Shown here one piece after another: positions 22,694 through 32,302 of a stretch of DNA of 64,000 nucleotides; the first letter of the stretch is position 1; the number at the start of each line of letters is the position of its first letter. The position numbers and the translations under genes were made by a program. The stretch lies in assembly GCA_019638675.1 (NCBI GenBank), contig JAHBTE010000001.1:1892605-1956604 (forward strand), given 5' to 3'. Origin of the DNA: Fimbriimonadaceae bacterium. Lineage in GTDB: Bacteria > Armatimonadota > Fimbriimonadia > Fimbriimonadales > Fimbriimonadaceae. The notes under the pieces were generated by a model. It did no database searches and had not been told where the DNA came from. It was given only the letters and a program-made list of their open reading frames with translations.

Positions 22694-23173
22694 ATGCGAA
22701 GTAATAAAGTTAGAGGTCATACATTAATGGAAGCCATGTTTTCGGCTTTCTTGGCCCTCGTGTGCGCGCTCATCTTTACCGCTACTGTTCCATTTGCAAA
22801 CTTCACTCGTGGAAAAGCCGACAACCTAAACGCGGCGACCAGTCTCGCTCAAAAAACCGCGGAATCGATTCGAGGTGGTGGTTACGCAAACTCCAGCGTA
22901 CAACGACTAGCCGACGACGGGAAGGTTCAAAGCTCTACCGCAGTGAACATCAGTGGATTTTCATTCGGCACGGCTGGCGAATCAGCTCTCGAATTTACAA
23001 GTGTTGACGCGGCTAACGTCGATAGCCCGGCGGCAGTTTTGCCAAACGGCCGAGGTTTTATCAAATCGGAGCAGGTGTCGCCGGATCTGCGGCGGGTCAC
23101 CGTGATCATCGCATGGCAAGAAAAGAGCGTTTGGAAAAGCGTTCGGCTCGCCACGCTCATCGCTAATTTATGA
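22694..23173 (+). CDS. Minor prepilin (PilV/GspI-like)
   Basis: 160 residues. The prepilin motif is G8|HTLMEA with E13; His at +1 is unusual because Phe or Met is the rule. The stalk is FSAFLALVCALIFTATVPFAN. The GTG at 22682 also opens the frame, but the ATG at 22694 has the better-spaced GGTGAAG. The stop overlaps the next start as ATGA. Most likely an initiation or tip minor subunit of a type IV pilus or type II secretion pseudopilus. Confidence 0.82.
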   Translation: MRSNKVRGHTLMEAMFSAFLALVCALIFTATVPFANFTRGKADNLNAATSLAQKTAESIRGGGYANSSVQRLADDGKVQSSTAVNISGFSFGTAGESALEFTSVDAANVDSPAAVLPNGRGFIKSEQVSPDLRRVTVIIAWQEKSVWKSVRLATLIANL

Positions 23174-23814
23174 CGGAAAAGAGTATGCAGAAAAGAATTC
23201 GATCTCGAAAAGCTGGCTTCACGCTTGCGGAAGTTGTTGTAGGTTCTATGATTTCTACAATAGTTTTGACTTCAGCCGTGAGTTTGCTGATTGCTTGTGC
23301 TGGCGCATGGGCTCGAGGCGAAAACCTGATGGACGGCGAAAACGATACTCGCCAGGCAGTACGTGTAATTTCCGATGAACTTCGCCAGGCGATGTTGGTG
23401 ACAATCGACGCAGATGGACGGGGAATTACCTATCGACACCCTAACAAGGATGTCAACGGAAACTTTTCGGTTCCTGTGGTTTGGGACGGTGTCAGCCGCC
23501 GAATTTATCTGAACGGCACTAACCTCATTTTGCGGGGAACAGGTGGAGTTGAACGCGTAGTCGCACGGAACGTTCTGACTGTTGACCCGTTCATGCTCAG
23601 CACCACAACGGTGCAGAGAAAGATGCGCCACACCAGCCAAGGCGCAGAAGTTGCTCCTAGTTATCGAATTTTTACCGCAAGCTCCACTGGCCTGGTCAAT
23701 GAAGTCATTGTTCAGGTTGTTACTGGAACCAAAGGTGGAAGAGCAGGCGAATCGTTGAGGACGAGGAAACGGGAACGAGTTGTTTTACGCAATGTGCCGG
23801 AGTTGATCAAGTGA
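23170..23814 (+). CDS. Minor prepilin (PilW/GspJ-like)
   Basis: 214 residues. Signal cut at G16|FTLAEVVVG with Glu at +5, stalk SMISTIVLTSAVSLLIACAGAW, then a globular part with NDTRQAVRVISDELRQAM, typical of PilW/GspJ-like subunits. Start and stop overlap the neighbouring genes by 4 bp, so the operon is coupled. The N-terminal extension before the cut (16 residues, basic) is long but acceptable. Confidence 0.85.
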   Translation: MTEKSMQKRIRSRKAGFTLAEVVVGSMISTIVLTSAVSLLIACAGAWARGENLMDGENDTRQAVRVISDELRQAMLVTIDADGRGITYRHPNKDVNGNFSVPVVWDGVSRRIYLNGTNLILRGTGGVERVVARNVLTVDPFMLSTTTVQRKMRHTSQGAEVAPSYRIFTASSTGLVNEVIVQVVTGTKGGRAGESLRTRKRERVVLRNVPELIK

Positions 23815-25802
23815 GGGCAAAACAAGAATCGGTGAAAGATATGAAACCCAAACGCAGACACTCAAAGAAGCGGGGCGTCGCCCTGTTAGTTACCTTTGGT
23901 TTGATGATGGTGATCACCATTGCTGCGACCAGCTACATTGATCGCGCAACTATGTCGATCCGCCTTGCTGGCCACAACACCAAAGAAGTGCAGACAACGC
24001 ATCTCTGTGATGCTGGGATTCAGGCCGTTATGCTCCAACTTTGGAGACCATTCAAACAAAGCCAAATCTTTATTGATATGGATTCTCAGCTTGTTGGGGC
24101 CGCCGATGCGACACCTAAAGGAAGCCAATCAGGCCAGCTACCGTCAGTTGGACGCTATGCAGCAGGTGTTGTTGCTTTTTGGACGCCAGCGGGAGACACA
24201 TACTCTCGAATGGTTAAAATCCGCTCGATCGGTTGGATTGATCAGAACAATAACTCCATCGCGGACGCTGGTGAACCACGGAAAACTGTCGAGGTCATCG
24301 CAGAATTTCGATTGGCACGTAGTCGCGTTTTTGACTACACGTATTTCATCAACAACTACGGTTGGATGAGTGGGTTCAGCCCGAGTAACTTGATCGTTAA
24401 CGGCGATATGCGCTCCAATGCCGACTTCGACTTCTTGAACGGTTCTGGAACAATCAACGGTTCAGTTGTTGCGAGTCTCAACGAAAAGTTGACTCCCGCC
24501 GCGGCTGGTTTGGTTAACCATACGCCAATCAAGATGACTGACTCAAGTTACGCGTCGCTTTACAATAACGCTTCTACACCGCACCGAACTCGGATGCGAC
24601 AGCCTTACGATCCGGCAAGACACGGAGCAATTGGCAGTGCTGAATTCGAAAAATGGCGCGACTTGGTGTTCTTTAGCGAGGCGCAACTTGCCAACAACCG
24701 AATCTTTGGTGCGGCAATCGAAGACTCGAAAGGCTCAAGAGGATGGGTCAACACTGGTGGTGCTTCTACCGAATCCATGCTTGATTCTCGACCGACCGAA
24801 GAGATCATCATGCCTGACCTGCGTGACTTTGGCAACGTCACAGACGCGGCTGATTCAGGTGGAAAACGGTTTGCTAAGAGCAAAGCATACACAGACGATA
24901 AGGCTACGTATTCCGATGGAACCGCGAATCCTAACTACTCAGGAAACGCAGGATCTCAAGCCGAATTTATCTCCGGACAGCCAAACGTGAACTACAAAGG
25001 TGCTTACGTGGACGTCTGGGATGCTTCGCTGAACAACGGCAATGGAGCGTACAAACGAGTGAGCTCAAACGGCGTTGTTAATGGCAGTGCACTTCTTATT
25101 GGAACCGATGCGAAGCCAATCCGAATCCACGGGCCAGTTGCTTTCAATGGCGACGTTGCAGTTTCCGGAACGATTCAGGGCCAAGGCACGATGTATTCAA
25201 AACGAAACATCCACGTTATCGGCTCTTTCAAATACAAGAATCCTCCGAACTTCACTGGTTCAAACATGAACTCAATCGAAGCCGCCGCTGAAAAGGCAGA
25301 CTTCGTTGGATTAGCGGCGAGCCAGTCGATCATCATGGGCGACACCACAACCTTTGGTTCAAACCCGCTTCAGTACATGACTCCTCCCTTCACTAAGGGT
25401 CGTTATGACGATAACGGGAACTTGATTCCTGCTTATAACGCAAACGAAGTCGATAGTTGGGGAATTAAGAAGTACCAATCGCTCCTTGAATTCGATAATG
25501 CGACCAAGGCGGCCTATAAAGCCGCGGCGGCTGGTGGCGTGAACCAAATTGATGCGGTTCTATACACTAACTTCGTTGGTGGTGGAAACGTTGGTACAGC
25601 CGGCGGCGGCATGACCCTCAACGGAACGATCATCAGCCGAGACGAGGCGATTGTTACGTGGAGTTTGCCAATCCGCATGAATTACGACAACCGTATCCGC
25701 GAACGCGAAGTTACGAAGCAACCTTTGATCGACCTTGATCTTCCGCGTAGCCCGACCATTTTGCGCAGCACCTGGCAAGACAAAGGATTCCGAGTGGACT
25801 AA
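23811..25802 (+). CDS. Large PilX-like pilus-associated protein
   Basis: 663 residues. A basic N-terminus is followed by RGVALLVTFGLMMVITIAATSYI, the pattern of PilX_N/GspK-like proteins (no Gly-Phe-Thr-Leu cut site), then a long Asn/Gly/Ser-rich beta region with NGDMRSNADFDFLNGSGTINGS- and HGPVAFNGDVAVSGTIQGQGTMYS-like repeats resembling bacterial polymer-forming or beta-helix segments. GTG 23811 overlaps the previous stop; ATG 23841 is an alternative. Being four times PilX length, it may act as a surface-exposed adhesin carried by the pilus. That is inference. Confidence 0.72.
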   Translation: MRAKQESVKDMKPKRRHSKKRGVALLVTFGLMMVITIAATSYIDRATMSIRLAGHNTKEVQTTHLCDAGIQAVMLQLWRPFKQSQIFIDMDSQLVGAADATPKGSQSGQLPSVGRYAAGVVAFWTPAGDTYSRMVKIRSIGWIDQNNNSIADAGEPRKTVEVIAEFRLARSRVFDYTYFINNYGWMSGFSPSNLIVNGDMRSNADFDFLNGSGTINGSVVASLNEKLTPAAAGLVNHTPIKMTDSSYASLYNNASTPHRTRMRQPYDPARHGAIGSAEFEKWRDLVFFSEAQLANNRIFGAAIEDSKGSRGWVNTGGASTESMLDSRPTEEIIMPDLRDFGNVTDAADSGGKRFAKSKAYTDDKATYSDGTANPNYSGNAGSQAEFISGQPNVNYKGAYVDVWDASLNNGNGAYKRVSSNGVVNGSALLIGTDAKPIRIHGPVAFNGDVAVSGTIQGQGTMYSKRNIHVIGSFKYKNPPNFTGSNMNSIEAAAEKADFVGLAASQSIIMGDTTTFGSNPLQYMTPPFTKGRYDDNGNLIPAYNANEVDSWGIKKYQSLLEFDNATKAAYKAAAAGGVNQIDAVLYTNFVGGGNVGTAGGGMTLNGTIISRDEAIVTWSLPIRMNYDNRIREREVTKQPLIDLDLPRSPTILRSTWQDKGFRVD

Positions 25803-26258
25803 ATGAAGAACATCACAAAACGACTATTCACAATCATGCTCGCAGTGTTTGCGGCTGGCCAATGCTTTGCACCGATTGAAGGAAAACCAGACGGTAAAAA
25901 CTATCACGGTGAACTGAGTCAGCAAGAGCTTTCTCGATTGCAGGGAAGTGGCGTGATCAACAGCCAAGGCGGAGAAGCTGAATCAGTTCCACAGAGCAGT
26001 TCGCAAGGGTATCAAAACGATCCCAATGCCGCTGGAGTACTCGCCGGCGCCGCACAGGAATCGAACGGCGCAAAAAGCGCGATGAATAGTGATCCTGCGT
26101 TGGAAAGTCTAAAACTTGCTAACCAAGATGCTCAAGCACCGAAGCCAAAGCCAGGATTCAATGTGATGCTTGTTGGGTTACTGATTATTGTCGGTCTTGC
26201 CTCTGCATATGGAATCAGGACTTACCTCGGTAAGGTCATTCCGAATAGCCCGGTGTAG
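25803..26258 (+). CDS. Exported, C-terminally anchored hypothetical protein in the pilin operon
   Basis: 151 residues. Signal-like N-terminus (MKNITKRLFTIMLAVFAAGQCFA), a Ser/Gln/Gly/Asn-rich disordered middle, and a hydrophobic helix near the end (FNVMLVGLLIIVGLASAYGI). ATG follows the previous TAA directly. It is last in the minor-pilin operon and is followed by a terminator, so a role in pilus assembly or anchoring is suggested only by context. Confidence 0.65.
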   Translation: MKNITKRLFTIMLAVFAAGQCFAPIEGKPDGKNYHGELSQQELSRLQGSGVINSQGGEAESVPQSSSQGYQNDPNAAGVLAGAAQESNGAKSAMNSDPALESLKLANQDAQAPKPKPGFNVMLVGLLIIVGLASAYGIRTYLGKVIPNSPV

Positions 26259-26280
26259 TAAAACAAGTCTGTTCGGTAGA

Positions 26281-26315
26281 GAAGGGTTCAAATGAATTTG
26301 AACCCTTCTTATTTT
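26281..26315 (+). terminator. Terminator of the minor-pilin operon
   Basis: GAAGGGTTCAAAT (26281-26293), loop GA, ATTTGAACCCTTC (26296-26308), then TTATTTTTT. Perfect 13-bp stem. Confidence 0.9.
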
Positions 26316-26361
26316 TTGTCGCCAAGCCGTATGGCGGTATTTCAATTCCTCGTCACGTAGA

Positions 26362-27546
26362 ATGATGGAAATGGCGGATTACGCAACGAGCGGTCGTTTT
26401 GGAGAATTCGGCGGAAGATACGTTCCGGAAACCCTTGTGCCTGCGCTTGATGAACTTGAGCAAGAATTCAATCGTGCTTGGCAAGACAAATCATTCCTGG
26501 CTGAGTTCCGCCGGCTTTTGCGGGATTACGTCGGTCGCCCAACGCCGCTAACCGAAGCACCTAGACTTTCGGAATTGACTGGCTATCAAGTTTCAATTAA
26601 ACGCGAGGATTTAAACCATACAGGTGCCCATAAAATCAACAACGCTCTCGGGCAGTGCTTGTTGGCAAAGCAAATGGGCAAAAAGCGGATTATCGCCGAA
26701 ACTGGAGCCGGACAGCATGGAGTTGCTACTGCCACGATCTGCGCGATGCTCGACATGGAGTGCGTGGTCTATATGGGTGAGGAAGACTGCGAACGCCAGA
26801 AACTCAATGTTTTTAGAATGAAGCTTTTAGGTGCAAAGGTTGTCCCGGTTTCTAGCGGCACGAAAACACTAAAAGATGCCCTGAATGAAGCAATGCGGGA
26901 TTGGGTCACCAACGTTCGAGATACCCATTACGTGATCGGCACCGCCGCAGGCCCGCACCCCTATCCTTACATGGTACGGGAGTTCCAATCTGTGATCGGT
27001 ATCGAAGCCCGAGAGCAGTACTTAGAGCGTCACAAGTGCTTGCCGGATGTCGGCATCGCTTGCGTAGGCGGTGGATCGAATGCGATCGGATTTTTCCACG
27101 CTTTTGTCGGCGATTCCACGATGAAGCTCTATGGAGTTGAAGCGGGCGGTTTAGGAGTCGAAACTGGTCGGCACGCGGCTCCACTCAGCGCAGGAAGGCC
27201 AGGGGTTTTGCACGGTTCGTACAGCTATTTAATGCAAGACGAAGATGGGCAGATCATGGCGACGGAATCAGTGTCTGCTGGATTGGATTACCCAGGCGTG
27301 GGAGCAGAGCATTCCTTCCTCAAGGATTCTGGTCGAGTGGAATACCTTGCGGTTACAGATAACGAGGCGCTAAACGCCTTCCGGTGGCTTGCCGAAAATG
27401 AGGGTTTGATTCCTGCGTTTGAATCTGCACATGCGTTCGGATTGCTTCAACGTGGGCTGTGGGCTCCGGGAACCAGAGTTTTAGTCAACCTCAGCGGCAG
27501 AGGCGACAAAGATATGGAGCGCGCCTCACAACTTTTGGAACTGTAA
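26362..27546 (+). CDS. trpB: Tryptophan synthase beta chain
   Basis: PLP enzyme that condenses indole and serine to tryptophan. 394 residues, TrpB1-type. PLP lysine K91 is in [14 protein letters not shown]; the phosphate loop is GGGSNAIG; the N-terminus [13 protein letters not shown] is diagnostic. No trpA or other trp gene is adjacent, which is unusual because trpBA are commonly paired. No leader peptide or attenuator was seen in the 100-bp upstream gap. Three in-frame ATGs (26362, 26365, 26371) are possible starts. Confidence 0.97.
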   Translation: MMEMADYATSGRFGEFGGRYVPETLVPALDELEQEFNRAWQDKSFLAEFRRLLRDYVGRPTPLTEAPRLSELTGYQVSIKREDLNHTGAHKINNALGQCLLAKQMGKKRIIAETGAGQHGVATATICAMLDMECVVYMGEEDCERQKLNVFRMKLLGAKVVPVSSGTKTLKDALNEAMRDWVTNVRDTHYVIGTAAGPHPYPYMVREFQSVIGIEAREQYLERHKCLPDVGIACVGGGSNAIGFFHAFVGDSTMKLYGVEAGGLGVETGRHAAPLSAGRPGVLHGSYSYLMQDEDGQIMATESVSAGLDYPGVGAEHSFLKDSGRVEYLAVTDNEALNAFRWLAENEGLIPAFESAHAFGLLQRGLWAPGTRVLVNLSGRGDKDMERASQLLEL

Positions 27547-27550
27547 GCGG

Positions 27551-28423
27551 CTACTCGCCCGAGCCTTGTCTCAGTTCTGAGGGAAGGAACCCTGTGTATT
27601 CGCGGCAGGCGGTTCGCATAGCTTGCGATGATCCGAATCCGCAGTGCTCGGCAATTTCGTTGATCGTTTGCTTCGATTCCAAAAGCTGTTTGAGCGCAAT
27701 TTCCGTGCGGCAGCGATCCACGAATTCGGGGAATCCAATTTCGGTTGCGGCTCGGAACACGCGTGACAAGTGGAATGGGGAATAGCCCGCTAGTCTTGCC
27801 GCTTCCGTCAGGCTCCAACCTCTTTGGGGTTCTGCTTTGATGGATAGCAGAAGTTCGTTGATCGGTTTAGTGACACCATCAGGAATGTTGCAGAAGGCAA
27901 AAGTTTCGCGGCCCTGATTCAATCCAAATGTTGCGAGGTTAAGCCAAGCTGAAGTGAGTCTTGGGTCAAGTTCACCCGATTCCAACATTCCAAGCAAAGC
28001 GTTTGTGAATGCTCGGAATATCCGGCACTCTTGCGGTGGATGCCAAGCCGCCTGGGGAGCCGTGAGGTTAGGATTTACAATTGTATGGGCGATTACCAGA
28101 GCCGTTTTTTCCCAATGACCGATAATCCACTTCTGTTCGCCCCGCCCAAAGGCGATTTGCGTATCTGAGCCAGAAGGAACGAACAAAGTTGACTGAGGCC
28201 CAACAAGGATCGGTTTTTCTTTTCCGCTGAATACAAAGGCACACCCTTGTATCGAATGAAAAATTTGATGGCCTTTTTGAACTTGGAGGGAATTTACGTA
28301 AGTCGGAGTCGTAGGCTGACCAACCATCTGATTGATGGTTGGAAGATCTGGTGATACAGACCGATTGCTTACTTCTCTTAACTCGACCACGAGATGCCCT
28401 TCCTTCTGTTGATCTGATTTCAT
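27551..28423 (-). CDS. AraC-family transcriptional regulator
   Basis: 290 residues. The N-terminal half is cupin-like (FHSIQGCAFVFSGKEKPI), for ligand sensing. The C-terminal AraC domain has two helix-turn-helix units (LTEAARLAGYSPFHLSRVFRA, then INEIAEHCGFGSSQAMRTACREY). It is divergent from asd, with a 126-bp gap, and convergent with trpB. The target is unknown; autoregulation or control of asd is possible by position only. Confidence 0.9.
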   Translation of the reverse strand: MKSDQQKEGHLVVELREVSNRSVSPDLPTINQMVGQPTTPTYVNSLQVQKGHQIFHSIQGCAFVFSGKEKPILVGPQSTLFVPSGSDTQIAFGRGEQKWIIGHWEKTALVIAHTIVNPNLTAPQAAWHPPQECRIFRAFTNALLGMLESGELDPRLTSAWLNLATFGLNQGRETFAFCNIPDGVTKPINELLLSIKAEPQRGWSLTEAARLAGYSPFHLSRVFRAATEIGFPEFVDRCRTEIALKQLLESKQTINEIAEHCGFGSSQAMRTACREYTGFLPSELRQGSGE

Positions 28424-28549
28424 TATAGGGAATTAATTTCTAACGCAATGGCTTTCTAATTGGTCTAGTAATAAAACTTTTCAATTTTTGATTCCATCTT
28501 GTGATCGGAAGTCCCCGGTATAGGCTACGGTTCAACTCACAATAACGGC

Positions 28550-29590
28550 ATGCAGAAGGAATTGAGCGTAGCCGTAATTGGTGCAACCGGAGCGGTAGGA
28601 ACCGAGATCGTTGAACTTATAGAACGACGCGGATGGCAACTCAAGCACCTCCTCCTTTATGGCAGCTCAAGGTCAGCGGGTTCAGAAATTAAGTTCAAGA
28701 ACTCAAGTATTACTGTAAAGGCTCTTGAAATAGCTAACTACGAGGCAGTCGATATTGCTCTTTTTGCGGCAGATTCGAATATCGCAAAAGAATGGAGTCC
28801 GAAGTTTATTCAAACAGGTGCTTTTGTAGTTGACAATTCAAGTGCTTTTCGTATGGATCACACTGTTCCTTTAATTATACCAGAAATTAATTTAGATGCC
28901 GTGACCGCCGACACACGATTAGTTGCAAACCCTAACTGTTGCACAATTATTATGCTAATGGTGGTTGCTCCTCTAAGAAAGTTTGGCAAGATAAAAAGGA
29001 TTATTGTTAGTACATACCAAAGCGCAAGCGGAGCAGGTCGAGACGCAATGAATGAGCTTGAACTGAGTACAAAAGCCGCTGTTTCTGGTGAGGAGTATCA
29101 GCACACTGTTCTGCCGCATCCTTATGCTTTTAACTTGTTCAGCCACAATACCCCGATCGGGGAGGATGGCTATAATGGTGAGGAATCAAAGGTTATCCAG
29201 GAAACTAAAAAGATTTTAGATGATCCTGATATTTTAGTGAACCCAACTTGCATACGGGTTCCGGTGATGCGGGCTCATAGCGAATCTATTACGATTGAGT
29301 TCGAAGGTAATGCACCTTCGGTCGCTGATGTTCAGCAAGCCTTGTCAGAATTCCCGGGTGTTAAGGTTGTAGATGATCGCGAAGGGAACTATTTTCCTAT
29401 GCCGATTGATGCAAGCGGTCAGGATGATGTGTTGGTCGGTCGGATTCGGCAAGATATCTCAAATCCGTCCGCAATTTCGCTCTTTTGCAGTGGCGACCAA
29501 CTCCTGAAAGGAGCCGCACTTAATGCGGTTCAAATTGCGGAAGCGGTATTCGGAATCAAGCCTGAATTAAGCCCAGCGGTGAGTGTTTAA
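28550..29590 (+). CDS. asd: Aspartate-semialdehyde dehydrogenase
   Basis: Reduces aspartyl phosphate to aspartate semialdehyde for lysine, threonine, methionine and diaminopimelate. 346 residues. NADP-binding GATGAVG at 11-17, catalytic C130 in ANPNCCTI, and conserved histidine in VMRAHSE. The C-terminus runs 35 bp into the convergent DUF1501 gene. The codon use is more A+T-rich than in neighbouring genes. Confidence 0.96.
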   Translation: MQKELSVAVIGATGAVGTEIVELIERRGWQLKHLLLYGSSRSAGSEIKFKNSSITVKALEIANYEAVDIALFAADSNIAKEWSPKFIQTGAFVVDNSSAFRMDHTVPLIIPEINLDAVTADTRLVANPNCCTIIMLMVVAPLRKFGKIKRIIVSTYQSASGAGRDAMNELELSTKAAVSGEEYQHTVLPHPYAFNLFSHNTPIGEDGYNGEESKVIQETKKILDDPDILVNPTCIRVPVMRAHSESITIEFEGNAPSVADVQQALSEFPGVKVVDDREGNYFPMPIDASGQDDVLVGRIRQDISNPSAISLFCSGDQLLKGAALNAVQIAEAVFGIKPELSPAVSV

Positions 29591-30869
29591 GCCCGGGGAA
29601 GATTTCTTTGACTGAGGGTGTGCCGAGTCGCTTGAGTGCGATTTCTGCAAGAACGTCGCGATAATCGGTAGTCACTGGCAAGTCACCGGGGCCGGAGAGT
29701 TTGTCTGGAATCAGGCCGGGCCAATCTGCATAAACTATGCCGCCGTTGACCCCACCACCAAGAACAAGCATGCATCCACCTGCGCCGTGGTCAGTTCCTA
29801 GGCCAGAGTTTTCTGCAACGCGCCGACCGAATTCAGATTGCACGCAGATCGTGACGCGGTTCATTTCGTTACCCAAGTCGTTCTGAAATGCCTTAATGCT
29901 GTTGGCTAAATCAGCAAGAAGCTCCGTTAGCCATCCGCTGGTGGATCCCTGCGTGACGTGGCTATCCCAGCCTGTGCTATCCAAACAGCAGACTTCAAGT
30001 CCAACATCTTGTTTGATCAAGAACGCCGCTTCTCGGAATGCCTTGCCGAGCTGGGAGTCAGGATATTTTGCGCTTGGTTCTGGTTTGTAGCCTCTCGGAT
30101 CGAATTCGTTGAGCATCGCGAGAACTTCTAGCGTCTCACGGCCTGCAGCGACCATTTCATCATTGCCGCGAGCATAGAGAGCACGGAGATCACTCATCCA
30201 ATCAGCATCTTCACGTTGCAATCTGTAATCCGCGAGTTCTGAAATCGCAAGCGCACCGGTTGTTCCGCTCAAGCTGTCGGGCATTGTGCTGCTGAACGCA
30301 ACCGCTCGTAGTGGTGTTCCCGTGGAGCCACTGGCATTCAAATGCCGAGCAAGCCAACCGCCGGAAACGCGACCAGTTTCGTTCTTTAAGCCGAGCTCCA
30401 TGGTTGACATCGCCTGAAAATGCGAATGAGTGGAATCATGCGATCCAACTGCGTGGATAACCGCCATTCTGCCTTCCCGGAATTCAGGGAGTAGCGAAAG
30501 CATCGCCGGGTTGAGCCCGAAGAATCCATCAAGATCGGCAAGCTTTTCTGGATCAGCCTTTGCAGCTTTTGGTTTTGCAATTGCTAGCGATGGGCGGAAT
30601 TTGTAGTAGCTGTCTTCGCCATAAGGCGTGACGACGTTGAGTGCATCCGCTCCGCCGCGCAGAAAGACCGAAATGAATACGTTTCCGTTTCGGCGATCAG
30701 ATCGAAGTGTGGCTTGGGCAAGTGCCGATTTTGCTCCCGCCCACCAGACTCCACCTGCTACCAAACTAGCCACTCCGGCAAAAAGCTGTCGCCGATTCAT
30801 GGTTTGGCGTTTCGGCTGGTCAAGACGACCATCTCCGTCGCAATAAGTCCAATTATCTTTTATCGCCAT
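29556..30869 (-). CDS. DUF1501 exported protein
   Basis: 437 residues. A twin-arginine-like signal (NRRQLFAGVASLVAGG, Ala-rich, ending ALAQA) begins near residue 24; GGAG-TTCCA before ATG 30869 supports the longer start, which overlaps the DUF1800 stop by 10 bp. The body shows the family signatures FLRGGADALNVVTPYG, HSHFQAMSTMELG and STGWDSHVTQG of DUF1501, a sulfatase/alkaline-phosphatase-fold related group of unknown activity that is nearly always paired with DUF1800. Confidence 0.9.
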   Translation of the reverse strand: MAIKDNWTYCDGDGRLDQPKRQTMNRRQLFAGVASLVAGGVWWAGAKSALAQATLRSDRRNGNVFISVFLRGGADALNVVTPYGEDSYYKFRPSLAIAKPKAAKADPEKLADLDGFFGLNPAMLSLLPEFREGRMAVIHAVGSHDSTHSHFQAMSTMELGLKNETGRVSGGWLARHLNASGSTGTPLRAVAFSSTMPDSLSGTTGALAISELADYRLQREDADWMSDLRALYARGNDEMVAAGRETLEVLAMLNEFDPRGYKPEPSAKYPDSQLGKAFREAAFLIKQDVGLEVCCLDSTGWDSHVTQGSTSGWLTELLADLANSIKAFQNDLGNEMNRVTICVQSEFGRRVAENSGLGTDHGAGGCMLVLGGGVNGGIVYADWPGLIPDKLSGPGDLPVTTDYRDVLAEIALKRLGTPSVKEIFPGLKHSPLGLIQA

Positions 30870-32293
30870 TGGAACTCCGGACTTGCAATCGCAAGTGCAA
30901 TTTGGTCGGTCAACTCACGTTTTGGAGTTGCAGATGCTAATGACTGAATGGATGGTGCGCTGTTCGAAATTCGGAAAATAGCTTGTAAGCCTTGGTCGCT
31001 TGGTAGTTCGCTGGTCAGTTTTTTCGCATCGATAGTCGTGCCTTTCAGTCCATTAGAGGCAACCTCGCTAGCAAAATTCCAACGAGCTAACAAGGAACTT
31101 GTCCATGCGGCCGTGTCTACCGGGAAGCCATCGGGCATTGGCCATAAATTCAGCGGTTGCCCCATCGCCTCCAACGATTTTCTAACTGGATCACCTGCAT
31201 CAGTCGCCGCGTCTAACGCCCTGAGTGAAGAAACAAGAAAGTCCAGCGGTCGCTTCACAACTTTCGTTCGAGTCGATTTGAATTCCTCGAATATGATTTT
31301 CATGATGCTTGGAATGTCGCCTTCAGTTGCAAGGAACTCCGATGCCACTCTTTCTTGAACTCCCTGAGTGGGGTTGCCCAGAAAATACGTACACAGTTTT
31401 CGGCTGATGTGCTTGGCTGTGCTGGGGTGCCGCGCGACAATGCTGACAACTCGTTCCCCGTCTTCAACCCCGCCGCCGGCTGGAATGACTTCGCCGAGCA
31501 CTTTCTTTTCTTTGGAATCGTGGAGATCGGCTCGGAAAAGAAAAGCTCCTTTTTTCTTGAGGAATCCTCGTTCTTCGGACCAACCGGTAAAGCAACGCGC
31601 AACTTCCATCACGTCGGCTTGGGTGTATCCACCGTCTACTCCGAGCGAATGCAGTTCAAGCAATTCCCGTGCATAGTTTTCGTTGGGATGGGCGGCGTTG
31701 GAGTTCTGCTGATCAAGATAAATCAGCATTGCAGTTGACTTTGCCGATGCCATCAGCATCTCAGGAAATTTGCCGAGCACGTGTTTTCGGATGACTTCGC
31801 GATCATCATGCGGACGGCGATACGCCGACAATCCCTTTTTGCTAAAGATATTGAAATGGTTCGACCAAAAATCAGCCATCCGTTCTCGAAGTTGCCAATC
31901 GCTGTAAACCGCTTTGAGGATCGTGGCTTGCTGAAGCTGGGCGATGATTGCTTCCATCGGCCAGTCACGCAGATCCCAAGGGCCGAGGTGGTTGATTTCT
32001 AATCGCTCTAGCCTGAATTTCAAATGATCTGGTTCAGATTCATTAGGCTGAAGTTGGTTTTTGAACCACTCGTCCACGCCTTGATCTCGGATTACAGCTA
32101 AGGAATGAGTCGAGGGGCCGAAACCAAACCGATTGAGAACCGCCACATGAAGGTCGTCCTCTGCCGTAGGTGGCGTAATCGGCTCCGAAGTCAATGCGTA
32201 GGCTCGGTTCGCTAGCGGATTACATCCGGTCAAGCTGGTTGCAGTCGCGACCCCAGCCGCGAGAGCGAATGCTTCTCGGCGAGTAAGCTTCAT
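30860..32293 (-). CDS. DUF1800 exported protein
   Basis: 477 residues. N-terminal signal with KLTRREAFALAAGVATATSLTGC, i.e. a Tat-like RR and a lipobox-like LTGC, so it may be a lipoprotein. The family pattern includes HVAVLNRFGFGPS, RMADFWSNHFNIF, ENYARELLELHSLGVDGGYTQ and VARCFTGWS. Function of DUF1800 is unknown. AGGAG six bases before the ATG. Forms an operon with the upstream four-helix membrane protein and downstream DUF1501. Confidence 0.9.
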   Translation of the reverse strand: MKLTRREAFALAAGVATATSLTGCNPLANRAYALTSEPITPPTAEDDLHVAVLNRFGFGPSTHSLAVIRDQGVDEWFKNQLQPNESEPDHLKFRLERLEINHLGPWDLRDWPMEAIIAQLQQATILKAVYSDWQLRERMADFWSNHFNIFSKKGLSAYRRPHDDREVIRKHVLGKFPEMLMASAKSTAMLIYLDQQNSNAAHPNENYARELLELHSLGVDGGYTQADVMEVARCFTGWSEERGFLKKKGAFLFRADLHDSKEKKVLGEVIPAGGGVEDGERVVSIVARHPSTAKHISRKLCTYFLGNPTQGVQERVASEFLATEGDIPSIMKIIFEEFKSTRTKVVKRPLDFLVSSLRALDAATDAGDPVRKSLEAMGQPLNLWPMPDGFPVDTAAWTSSLLARWNFASEVASNGLKGTTIDAKKLTSELPSDQGLQAIFRISNSAPSIQSLASATPKRELTDQIALAIASPEFQWR

Positions 32294-32302
32294 CGTTGTC
32301 TC

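Noticed and set aside
26259-26361. trp attenuator before trpB
   Set aside because: The only hairpin (26281-26308) is the terminator of the pilin operon, and no Trp-rich leader peptide is present.
28424-28549. Clear promoter between the AraC gene and asd
   Set aside because: TATAGG- and TTGATT-like hexamers are present but spacing is wrong (14 or 25 bp), so no promoter is called.
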